Assembly (NCBI GenBank): GCA_900498215.1
Contig: LR026962.1
Span: 2,841,348 to 2,900,872 of the forward strand
From: an uncultured Paludibacter sp.
GTDB lineage: Bacteria; Bacteroidota; Bacteroidia; Bacteroidales; Paludibacteraceae
DNA: 59,525 nt
Direction of reading: 5' to 3'
Shown: piece after piece, positions 17,083-25,490 of the stretch
Layout of the letters: every line of letters starts with the position of its first letter
Numbering within the stretch: the stretch's first letter is position 1
Made by a program: the position numbers and the translations under genes
The notes under the pieces: model-generated
The model's database searches: none
The model's input: only the letters and a program-made list of their open reading frames with translations
What the model was told of the DNA's origin: nothing

Positions 17083-20000
17083 TTATTTCGGATATCCATA
17101 AACTTCAACCGAAGTAATTCCCACGTTATCTTTTCCGTAAGATGAGTTTACTTTAATTCTTATATAATTGGCTTCAGTTTCGGTGAAATTTACCGTTTGA
17201 GGTTCAATTGTATCTTGTAAATTAGCTGAAGTAACAGTTGTAAAACCGGAGCCGTCGGCTGATGTTTGAATTGTAATATCTTTTGGTCCTATTCCGGTTA
17301 CAGATTTTATAATTAATTTGTTGCAACCGTAATTTCCCATTAATTTAACAGTAATACTTTCGGGAACTGTTGATGTGGGAGATATAATTGACTGGTAATA
17401 AGTTGAATCTTCACCGTCAATCATAGCGAATGGAAAATGTTCCGGCAATTGATCATCGGCGACAATATGTTTTCCTTTTGAAATATTGTGATATCCGGCG
17501 GGGAAAGTTGCATTTTGTGAAATAATTGTGTTATTAGTTACTTCAAAATACAAACATTCATTGGCTTTTATTGTAACATCCATTGGCGCGTAACTTCCAT
17601 TATTCCATATATTTATTGTTGATGAGACATCAGATGTATTTTCGTTTTTCACATACATAGTGTATGGCGAATCTCCCTGAACAGCTTTTAAAGGCAATGT
17701 TGCTCCCAGAACAAAACAGTATAATTCTTGAGGCGATGAAGTATTTGTCATACAATTGAATGTGGCTGTTCCAATATTATTTGTAATAGTTGTAACTCTA
17801 TCGAAAACGGGAGCGCCTTCCGCAAAACTTAATGTTACATCTGAACTTGCCGAAGAACGGAAATTAGATATTAACAAATATCGTTTCCCATTTGGATCTT
17901 CGGCTGCAACCGCTTTCCATCCGTCTGCAACGGTAGGGTATTGTGCTTTTGCAGCGAGAGTTTGAGTGGCCTCACTGTTTATTCCCGGGTAAGCAATCAT
18001 TGAACGAGAGCTGAAAACATTCCCGGAAGTGAATGATTTTGAAGTTGTAGAATATGAACCGTATAATTTAGAAACATATACCGATGTAATCAATTCTTTT
18101 TCTCCAAACGCAATTCCGCTTCCTCCATTATAAACCAGTCCATATTGATTGTCAACATTTACCCAGTTCCCTGTTAAATTAGTTAAAGTAGTTCCGTCAG
18201 AAGTAACAAAACCCCCATCGTAATAAAGTGTCCGTTTCAATTTAGTCAAAATATCGGTGGTAATTCCCATAAGTAAACCGCCTTCTTTTGTAACGCTTCC
18301 CGATGTGTTTCCTACGTGTTCGTCTATATAAATCACAGCATTTCCCGGAGTAGAGTAGTAAGAAATATATTGTGTAGCGCTGCTATCGTCTATGTTTAAT
18401 TTTCCGGTGGTAGAAAAACTTTTTGGGGACATTGTGTAAGTACTTGCTACAAACGATGCGTTGCGAGATTTTCCCGAAATATCGGTGTAACCTGTAAAAT
18501 TACCTGTGTTAGAAACCTTTAAAGGGAAAATAATGTTGCTGGAATTTGCATTGTTAGGCGATGTCATTCCCATATACGATTTATAGCTTGAACCGTCCGC
18601 AGATTGGAACCACGAAAAAGTTACGTATCTGTCATCGTTATTACTGCGAATAATTCCACTGTAAGGAAGATATTTTGTCAATTCATGCTGTTTACTGTAA
18701 TCGCTCCATTTAGTTGCTGTCATATCAGAGGTAGAAAAGTAGTCGTGATAGAGATGTGCAAATACTAATCTGCGTCCCGTAACAGCCATACGACGTTCGG
18801 CTACATCAGGATTTAATAAAAATGCGCCATCGGAAGTGGTAGATTGACGGTATTTTGCATATTGAAGTACTAAACTTTCCATCATCAAAGCATCCGGATC
18901 TCGATAAATACAAGATAATGCGGAATATGTTCCCAATTCATCATAAATATACATTGACCAATCGTTGCCATTTGGCATCGCTAAAATTCCATCTGCCATA
19001 ATAAATTCCTTCAACATTGAGTCCCAAACATTTTTTACGTTGTGCTGTAATGTTTGAGGAATATTAAATGCCGGATTTGTCTGATTTTGAACAGCTTTGT
19101 AAGCCAATAAAGACTCTGACATCTCCTGAATAGGAATATTTAAATAAGAAGTATGGAAGAAATTGTGATTTTCCAATGCGTAATCGGGAAATAAATTTGC
19201 ACCAATATGCCAATCACGGACGTATTTTCCATCTTCAATATTGTAGTTGTATAAATCGGAAGCTACACTATATGTATTGGCAGCGTATTGTTTACAACGA
19301 TATGTCCATGCTTCAGCATTTTTTTCTTCGGGAAACATAGCCGATGCAATTGCTAAAATATTGGTATCCCAACCATTTTCTTCCGCTTTTGTATCGGAGT
19401 TTACTTGTGTGGGAATAGTTGTGGAAAGTTTATAATTAGCTTCCGCTGTTACCATTGCCTTTACTGCAGCTTTGTCGGCATCAGTTAAATCGTTCCACAT
19501 CATCCAAGCGGCATAAGCTGTTGAAGTACACCACATAGACGATTCCCAAACCAGCCCCCAATATTTATTATCGGTGCAATATTGGGCTTTGTTTGCCGTA
19601 TGTGTGTTGTATGAATATCTGATGGCATTCAGTGCATGTTGTTTGATGGTTTCAAAAGTTAAACCATTCGGCAAATTTTGATCTTGGCATTTTTTATAAA
19701 TAAATGCGTATATCAATGCGTAATCAGCATTAGTTCGAGCTCCATGTTCTACACTTTGTCCGTTTCCAAAATACCCCCCGGCTTTGAATTGTCCTTCGGC
19801 GTATGGAAGATGTTTTGTAAGCATTTCTCGAATGGTTGATTTTATTGTTGATTCCGGAATCTGATCGTTTGATATAATTACGTCCATTCCGGTTATTTCC
19901 CCTATTTCATACAATTCCCAATTATCGATAAATCCTGTTGTACCTGTTTTTTGATAATTATTGAAAAAAGTAAGTGCATCGGTTACAACTGCTCCGGTTT

Positions 20001-22098
20001 TGAATGTGAAATCTACCGCCTGCCATTCTTCTTGTGTGTCAATTACTTGGTTGATGTCTTGACTTGAACCATCGTAGTTTGCGATACCGAGTTGGAATGT
20101 TCCTCCAACGGTTTTCACCATTGCTCGCATTCTATATTTGGTGTATGGTTTCAGAGTTAAATTTTGATCAATTGAACCTGAAGTGGTTATTTCCCCTGAG
20201 TATTTTCCGCAGAAGGGAGTTATTGAATCCAATGATGTTGTTCCCCATCCGGAATAATTATTTAAACTGTTAAAAAACGGATCTTTTATCAGATTTGTTT
20301 TATCGGAATATAAAGGAGTAAAACAAGCTGCGTCACCCGTCATTGCTGTTACGGCAATACTTTTTGTAAGATCACCGCTACTGATAATAATTGATTTGTT
20401 TGAAATACTTGTTGTTTGATCAAAAGTAGCAGTAATCGTTATTCCGCACTGTGCTTCAGTGGCAGAAACAGATTCAGGACTGACAGTAATGCCCGTAGGA
20501 GCTGTTATTTCAACAGCATCCGTCAATTCGTTTCCACTTATTACAAATGTACGGGTTTTATTAATGTCGTCAAATGCCAGAGCGGTTTCTGAAATGCTGA
20601 GCGATTTAACGGTTTCTTTTTCTAAAGATAAATCGGCGATAGCACATAGTGCAGCAGTGTTTGCTCCAATAGTAAAATAATACACTCCTGTGGTAGGAGC
20701 ATTGAATGTGATGGTACCTTCTGTAAATAATTGTTTGGTTGAAGAACATACAAAATCTTTTGTAATAATTGGAGATGTTCCGTTTATATCAGAAGAAATA
20801 GTGGTAGATAATGTAGGAACAGTAGCATTATTTGCCCAAGAATATTTGAACTTCAAATTGTATGTTTGACATGCTTCAACTGCAAGAGGATAACTGAAAA
20901 TGGAAGAAGTTGTTGTTGCGCCTGCGCCATCCCAACGAACATATAAATCTCTTCCAGTCCAGCTGCTTCCGTTAAAAGTCCAACCTGAAGTAACGTCGTT
21001 AAAACGACAAGCAGTACCTGAAGAATTTGCCAAACTCCAACAAGAGGTAGTATTGGAGCAGTTCCATCCCCATAAATTAGGATACGAACGATTTCCGGTT
21101 ACTCCATTTCCATCCCAATAATCGAAAGTAGTAGGAGTAAAATCTACAGTGTAATTTTTAGTGGTTGTTCCATCGCTTGAAGTGCAAACCATTGTTACCG
21201 AAGGATTTGCTGTGCTTATATTAGAAGGATTGTTCGATATGGTTGCTGCTGATTGAGATGCTGTAGCGGTAACGGTAGTTGAGGCGTATGAAGGAGCAAC
21301 AAGTGCGTTATAATTTGTAATGGACGAGCTAAAATCTTTATCTAATACTCCTTTGGATAAAGTGATGGACGCAAGTGTAGCATCTTTTGCCGGTGATGTA
21401 ATATAGCTGAAACTTCCACTGTTTACGGTGGCGTTTTTGGCGTTTGCAGTTAGGTCGTTTGCATTTTGACTGTCAAAATTATAATATGCTACTAATCCCG
21501 ATTCATTACCGGTAAGAGTTAGGTTTTTTGTTGCTTCAATTTCTGCAGGAGTTCTTGCGATATTCCAAAAACGCACTTCGTCAAATAATCCGGCGACATT
21601 TCTTCCTGTGGTTGCAGGATCGCTCCCAATGTATGAGGTATTACTAAAAAAACTTGTATTCCACGAAGTTGAGGTATTTAATGCCTTGTAATATGTCCCG
21701 TTTAATTCTACAATAACCGAATCTGAACGGACAATAAAAGAAATATGATTCCAAACTCCAATTGAAGGAAATGCCGTAGTTAAAGATGAAATAAAACGTG
21801 CATTGGCATTAAAATCGCTTCTGAGATATCCTGTTGAAACGTTATCAAACTGAACGCTGTTTATATTTCCCGACCTATCCACAAAAAAACCACCGTAGGA
21901 AACCCAAGCTGTTGGTTTTACCCACAGTTCCACTGTAAAAGGATATTGATTGATAAATGAACTTAATGCAGGAATAGCTAAACTACTGGTAGAAGCGGCT
22001 CCGGTTCCGCCGGGTAAACTTAAGGCATATCCGCTTTGAGACCAGATTGTTTGAGAAAATAAGGTTGTAAATACAACCAAAAGTAAGATTTTTTTCAT
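17083..22098 (-). CDS. Large multidomain putative polysaccharide lyase/hydrolase, unclassified
   Basis: This 1671-residue exported protein has a signal peptide (to about SQTIWSQ) followed by, approximately: a LamG module (27-205), a cadherin-like Ig domain (236-318), a Cys- and Trp-rich jelly roll (322-490), an Ig module (492-585) and a carbohydrate-binding-like module (590-735). An all-helical region (736-1110) with many Trp, Tyr, His and Asn residues comes next (NADYALIYAFIYKKCQ, GLVWESSMWCTSTAYAAW, ALENHNFFHTSYLN). A large beta-sandwich (1115-1510) and a C-terminal F5/8C module (1530-1671) close it. A helical toroid followed by a beta super-sandwich is the architecture of PL8-type lyases, but I recognise no family signature. 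It has no T9SS sorting domain, unlike its neighbours. Confidence 0.6.
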   Translation of the reverse strand: MKKILLLVVFTTLFSQTIWSQSGYALSLPGGTGAASTSSLAIPALSSFINQYPFTVELWVKPTAWVSYGGFFVDRSGNINSVQFDNVSTGYLRSDFNANARFISSLTTAFPSIGVWNHISFIVRSDSVIVELNGTYYKALNTSTSWNTSFFSNTSYIGSDPATTGRNVAGLFDEVRFWNIARTPAEIEATKNLTLTGNESGLVAYYNFDSQNANDLTANAKNATVNSGSFSYITSPAKDATLASITLSKGVLDKDFSSSITNYNALVAPSYASTTVTATASQSAATISNNPSNISTANPSVTMVCTSSDGTTTKNYTVDFTPTTFDYWDGNGVTGNRSYPNLWGWNCSNTTSCWSLANSSGTACRFNDVTSGWTFNGSSWTGRDLYVRWDGAGATTTSSIFSYPLAVEACQTYNLKFKYSWANNATVPTLSTTISSDINGTSPIITKDFVCSSTKQLFTEGTITFNAPTTGVYYFTIGANTAALCAIADLSLEKETVKSLSISETALAFDDINKTRTFVISGNELTDAVEITAPTGITVSPESVSATEAQCGITITATFDQTTSISNKSIIISSGDLTKSIAVTAMTGDAACFTPLYSDKTNLIKDPFFNSLNNYSGWGTTSLDSITPFCGKYSGEITTSGSIDQNLTLKPYTKYRMRAMVKTVGGTFQLGIANYDGSSQDINQVIDTQEEWQAVDFTFKTGAVVTDALTFFNNYQKTGTTGFIDNWELYEIGEITGMDVIISNDQIPESTIKSTIREMLTKHLPYAEGQFKAGGYFGNGQSVEHGARTNADYALIYAFIYKKCQDQNLPNGLTFETIKQHALNAIRYSYNTHTANKAQYCTDNKYWGLVWESSMWCTSTAYAAWMMWNDLTDADKAAVKAMVTAEANYKLSTTIPTQVNSDTKAEENGWDTNILAIASAMFPEEKNAEAWTYRCKQYAANTYSVASDLYNYNIEDGKYVRDWHIGANLFPDYALENHNFFHTSYLNIPIQEMSESLLAYKAVQNQTNPAFNIPQTLQHNVKNVWDSMLKEFIMADGILAMPNGNDWSMYIYDELGTYSALSCIYRDPDALMMESLVLQYAKYRQSTTSDGAFLLNPDVAERRMAVTGRRLVFAHLYHDYFSTSDMTATKWSDYSKQHELTKYLPYSGIIRSNNDDRYVTFSWFQSADGSSYKSYMGMTSPNNANSSNIIFPLKVSNTGNFTGYTDISGKSRNASFVASTYTMSPKSFSTTGKLNIDDSSATQYISYYSTPGNAVIYIDEHVGNTSGSVTKEGGLLMGITTDILTKLKRTLYYDGGFVTSDGTTLTNLTGNWVNVDNQYGLVYNGGSGIAFGEKELITSVYVSKLYGSYSTTSKSFTSGNVFSSRSMIAYPGINSEATQTLAAKAQYPTVADGWKAVAAEDPNGKRYLLISNFRSSASSDVTLSFAEGAPVFDRVTTITNNIGTATFNCMTNTSSPQELYCFVLGATLPLKAVQGDSPYTMYVKNENTSDVSSTINIWNNGSYAPMDVTIKANECLYFEVTNNTIISQNATFPAGYHNISKGKHIVADDQLPEHFPFAMIDGEDSTYYQSIISPTSTVPESITVKLMGNYGCNKLIIKSVTGIGPKDITIQTSADGSGFTTVTSANLQDTIEPQTVNFTETEANYIRIKVNSSYGKDNVGITSVEVYGYPK

Positions 22099-22125
22099 GA
22101 TATGATTTGCATTTTATTTCAATAT

Positions 22126-22133
22126 CAAAAATA
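22126..22133 (-). promoter_or_regulatory. Putative -7 element of the 1671-residue protein / SUMF1 operon
   Basis: TATTTTTG on the minus strand matches TAnnTTTG, 27 bases before the ATG at 22098. No -33 box is clear, which would fit a promoter that depends on an activator. Confidence 0.45.
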
Positions 22134-22173
22134 CAATAATTATATTGAAAGATAAGTAGATAAAAAAGTCATT

Positions 22174-22190
22174 AAGGTGTAAATTTATTG
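22174..22190 (-). promoter_or_regulatory. Candidate regulator motif TACACCTTWAT, copy 1
   Basis: The minus strand contains TACACCTTAAT about 80 bases before the start of the 1671-residue protein gene. A near-identical copy in the same orientation lies before the gene starting at 30747. The rest of the gap (22099-22578) holds a relic sorting domain, a terminator and otherwise nothing I can identify. Confidence 0.3.
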
Positions 22191-22361
22191 GACATATATA
22201 ACAGAATTTTTACCATAACAAAACGTAAATAGACCTATATTTTATTGGGAATATGGATTTTTATAAAATATCTGATATTAGTCAAAATATTTATACAATG
22301 GTAAACGATACAAAATCAGGCAGAAGAAAAATCGGGATTGTTGATTGTAGAATAAAAAGTA

Positions 22362-22398
22362 AGAAGAGGATGACGTAATTTATCGAACATCCTCTTCT
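22362..22398 (-). terminator. Terminator behind the GH27 gene and relic sorting domain
   Basis: A perfect 11-bp stem, AGAAGAGGATG (22362-22372) with CATCCTCTTCT (22388-22398), is followed on the minus strand by a T-rich stretch. It lies one base beyond the stop codon of the relic frame rather than near the GH27 stop. Confidence 0.75.
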
Positions 22399-22399
22399 A

Positions 22400-22618
22400 T
22401 CACAACACAATCTTAAACATTTTATTACCAAATTCCAATTCAAATCGAATTATATCTATGATTGTAATATCTAGGTATTCCTGATATTCTCTGTTATTTG
22501 ATTTTTCACTGAAAATTTTTCTCCCAGATGAATCAAAAACAGTAAATGAGATTGCCAAGTTGATAATATCAGCTGATATTATATTGTTTTCATAGAAATT
22601 AATTTTCCTTCTGATTGC
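22400..22618 (-). pseudogene. Relic T9SS C-terminal sorting domain in a second frame
   Basis: Downstream of and overlapping the 3' end of the GH27 gene, another minus-strand frame stays open for over 70 codons to a TGA at 22400. Its translation reads like a type A sorting domain: KINFYENNIIS, then FTVFDSSGRKIFSEKS, then LDIT, ending FGNKMFKIVL. It has no start of its own and sits directly before a terminator. The GH27 protein already has a complete sorting domain in its own frame. I infer a leftover 3' end of an older or duplicated gene. Confidence 0.55.
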
Positions 22619-25416
22619 ACTGTGATTATAGCAGCTCCTTGATTGAGAACAGGTTCCATATCCGATGACGCTGTATATTCTGATATCAACTGACCTCCTA
22701 TATTATACACAGAAATCTGGTCTCCTCTCTTTGTCCCTTGTATGTATTTCCTATCATTAAATATTACAATTTTAATATCTGAGTTAGGTGAAGAGACAAG
22801 TTTAACATCTGTAGCGTCAATAACTTCAACGGTAACGGTATTTGAAAATGTTAAAGAATAGGTAGCGTTCCCGCTGTATTTTGCTTTAAATGTATGTGTT
22901 CCAACGGAAAGTTTATTTGCTTTGTACATAGCTTTGCCATTAATACTATCTATAGCTAAAATGCCCACAACAGTATCGTTTTTTATTATTTGAACTGAAC
23001 CGGATGGAATTGCTGAAGGATTTTTCGTATTTTGAACAGAAATATCAAATAATGCAGAATCTCCATAATTTATTTGATTTGACGAGGGCGAAAGCAGAAC
23101 TGTAATATCATCTAATCTGTTTGTTGCAGATATTTTGTATAATTTTGCTCCATGATGGTTGACATTGGACACAAAGTTTGTTGCTGTAAATGTTCCCAAT
23201 TCTGTATGTGTCCATAAGTCACGTATCTTACAACTGTCAATGTAGCCGAGTTTGGTAAGATCAACGGGAAAAGGAAGCGTAGTGTTCAATGCAGGATTTT
23301 GTGTAAATACCAAAAACTCAATAGTAACGCCATTAGGAGCACTAAGAACTTCGTCGTCAAAACCACAGAATGTTTTAAAAGTTGTATATCCTTCCGGAAG
23401 GTTAAACTCTATTGTTGAATAGGAATTTACTCCAAAACCATTTGCGTAGGTTTTTCCATTTACTTTCAGTGTGTTTCCGTTTAAACTTTTATTTGTTTTG
23501 ACTACATCCCATCCACTTGTTGCGCTTATCGGGGTTAATGTTGTTAATCGTAAAGAATCTCCATTTTCTTTATAAATCGTAGGATTAATCCAATCAGCGT
23601 GATCATAATTAAAGTTGTCGCCGGCATCAGTTACAATCAAGTATAGTTTTGTAGCATTTGCAATATTAGCAGTCAGATATTTGCCTTCGCGCTGAAAAGT
23701 TCTACTTATACGACCTGAATTAACAATGGCTTTGTTTACATCCACTTGTCTCATGGTGGGATCTTGATCTGATACAAAAAATTCTACGGTAGCGCCACCG
23801 GATTGGTCTGTTCCGCCTTTATCTAACCCGGCAAAGCATTTAAACCGATTATATCCTGCCGGAATTGAAAAGAGAATTACAGAACGTGAATGAGTTCCGA
23901 TTCCATTATTATAAACCGTTCCTTTAATATTTAACGCGTTTCCGGAAACACTTTTATTTTTAGTCACACTTCCCCAACCGGCTGTAGCAAATTCCCAATT
24001 GAGATTAGTAAGTTTTATTGAGTCTCCATTATTGTTGTAAAGTGTAGGATTAATCCAATCTGCATGATCGTTTGTATAGCCATCTCCACCGTCGTTTACA
24101 ATCAAGTAAAGTTCTTTGCTATCTTCAGGAAGAGTAATATCTATATTCGTTCCATATTCGTCGGTTAATCTGGATATAGTTCCACTACGATACAATATTT
24201 TTTTTGTATTTACAAAACCATCTCCTCCATTATTAAAAAGAGCAAGAAATTTATCTCCATTATTAGGGTCATCGGCTGTCCAAGCAATCATATCGTTTTC
24301 ATTCAACCATTGCCTACTGTTTACGCAACGTTTGTGCATATCCAACACTTCTTCGTTTGTAATTAATGAATCTGTAAAGGCATTATTATCAGGCAAATGT
24401 CCTCCAAACATTAAAGGTGACTTGAAAATAGACCAAAGAGTCATTAATGTATATTGTTCGTCTCGAGTAAAATTTGTTTGTCTGTCAACGCCTCTTTCGC
24501 CTCTTATAGCAATATGTCCTAATGGCAACATATCTGCATCTGCCCAACCTCCTGGAGAAACGTAAGGAGCCCAACTATTACAAACACCAAACGCATAATT
24601 CAATTGAGTCCAATTATCCCAAAAATCGTCCACCATTCTCCACATATTTGCATTGTTTTTTGCGTGTTCATATTTATCAATTGGTGTTGCACCGGGAGAC
24701 ATACTTAATACAATCGGACGTCCTGTTTTATCTATTGCTTTTCGTATTAGTTCTATTTCATCCTGATGATAGGGACGAGAAAGATCGTCTACTTTAATAA
24801 AATCTACACCCCATGAAGCATATAGCTCAAGAATGGAGTTATAATACTCTTGAGCGCCTTCATTAATTGCCGCTATTGTATAATTATCGTGAAGCCAAGT
24901 ACACTCATCTGTTGTAGAATAGATATCTGCAGCTGTTTTTCCGTTTCCATCTTTTATGGGAAGTCTATTGTTTACTGCAACTTTGGGTACGCCGCGCATA
25001 ATGTGAATTCCAAATTTCAACCCTTTGGAATGAACATAATCAGCAAGAGGTTTGAATCCTGCACCATTTACTGAGGAAGGAAAACGTTTAGGAGAAGGTA
25101 AATAACGCCCATATTGATCGTATACAAATTCTGAATTATCAAAAGCATTATAAGTTCCGCTCGTCTGATTATCCACATACCAACGAATATCTACCACAAT
25201 ATATTCCCATCCAAACTGTTTCAAATTAGCAGCCATATAATCAGCATTGGCTTTTACCTCCGACTCTACTACAGATGGTCCAAAACAATCCCAACTATTC
25301 CATCCCATAGGAGGTGTTAATGCCCACGTTTGAAAGGTTTTCTCAAAACCAGTTTGAGGAAATGCATACAAAAACAAGATAAAGTTTAGCAATAAAAAAG
25401 ATACTCGTTTATTCAT
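22579..25416 (-). CDS. GH27 alpha-galactosidase-type enzyme with two NPCBM, Ig and T9SS domains
   Basis: This 945-residue secreted enzyme has the GH27 opening TPPMGWNSWDCFG (residues 34-46), GVDFIKVDD with nucleophile Asp210, and MWRMVDDFWDNW with probable acid/base Asp263 by analogy to human alpha-galactosidase A. A conserved GGWADADMLPLG follows. Two NPCBM/NEW2-like galactose-binding modules follow the barrel (each with a GDSxxLTxL opening and a GxGxxS turn), then an Ig-like domain and a sorting domain ending EGKLISMKTI. It should release terminal alpha-linked galactose, though some GH27 members act on beta-L-arabinopyranose or N-acetylgalactosamine. A terminator-like hairpin separates it from the upstream gene, and no clear promoter lies in that 74-base gap. 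Confidence 0.9.
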   Translation of the reverse strand: MNKRVSFLLLNFILFLYAFPQTGFEKTFQTWALTPPMGWNSWDCFGPSVVESEVKANADYMAANLKQFGWEYIVVDIRWYVDNQTSGTYNAFDNSEFVYDQYGRYLPSPKRFPSSVNGAGFKPLADYVHSKGLKFGIHIMRGVPKVAVNNRLPIKDGNGKTAADIYSTTDECTWLHDNYTIAAINEGAQEYYNSILELYASWGVDFIKVDDLSRPYHQDEIELIRKAIDKTGRPIVLSMSPGATPIDKYEHAKNNANMWRMVDDFWDNWTQLNYAFGVCNSWAPYVSPGGWADADMLPLGHIAIRGERGVDRQTNFTRDEQYTLMTLWSIFKSPLMFGGHLPDNNAFTDSLITNEEVLDMHKRCVNSRQWLNENDMIAWTADDPNNGDKFLALFNNGGDGFVNTKKILYRSGTISRLTDEYGTNIDITLPEDSKELYLIVNDGGDGYTNDHADWINPTLYNNNGDSIKLTNLNWEFATAGWGSVTKNKSVSGNALNIKGTVYNNGIGTHSRSVILFSIPAGYNRFKCFAGLDKGGTDQSGGATVEFFVSDQDPTMRQVDVNKAIVNSGRISRTFQREGKYLTANIANATKLYLIVTDAGDNFNYDHADWINPTIYKENGDSLRLTTLTPISATSGWDVVKTNKSLNGNTLKVNGKTYANGFGVNSYSTIEFNLPEGYTTFKTFCGFDDEVLSAPNGVTIEFLVFTQNPALNTTLPFPVDLTKLGYIDSCKIRDLWTHTELGTFTATNFVSNVNHHGAKLYKISATNRLDDITVLLSPSSNQINYGDSALFDISVQNTKNPSAIPSGSVQIIKNDTVVGILAIDSINGKAMYKANKLSVGTHTFKAKYSGNATYSLTFSNTVTVEVIDATDVKLVSSPNSDIKIVIFNDRKYIQGTKRGDQISVYNIGGQLISEYTASSDMEPVLNQGAAIITVQSEGKLISMKTI

Positions 25417-25437
25417 AATATGTATAATGTAAAAAGA

Positions 25438-25473
25438 TTAATAAGCTGTCCCTTGAAAGAAACAGCTTATTAA
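25438..25473 (-). terminator. Terminator-like hairpin upstream of GH27
   Basis: A perfect 12-bp stem, TTAATAAGCTGT (25438-25449) with ACAGCTTATTAA (25462-25473), is followed on the minus strand by TCTTTTT. It lies between two co-directional genes. Confidence 0.8.
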
Positions 25474-25490
25474 TTTATTGAAAGGAAGGG

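Noticed and set aside
20900-21121. Several plus-strand frames of 60-150 codons opposite the 1671-residue, GH27 and module-protein genes
   Set aside because: They are mirror frames of long real genes, without promoters or signal sequences of their own.
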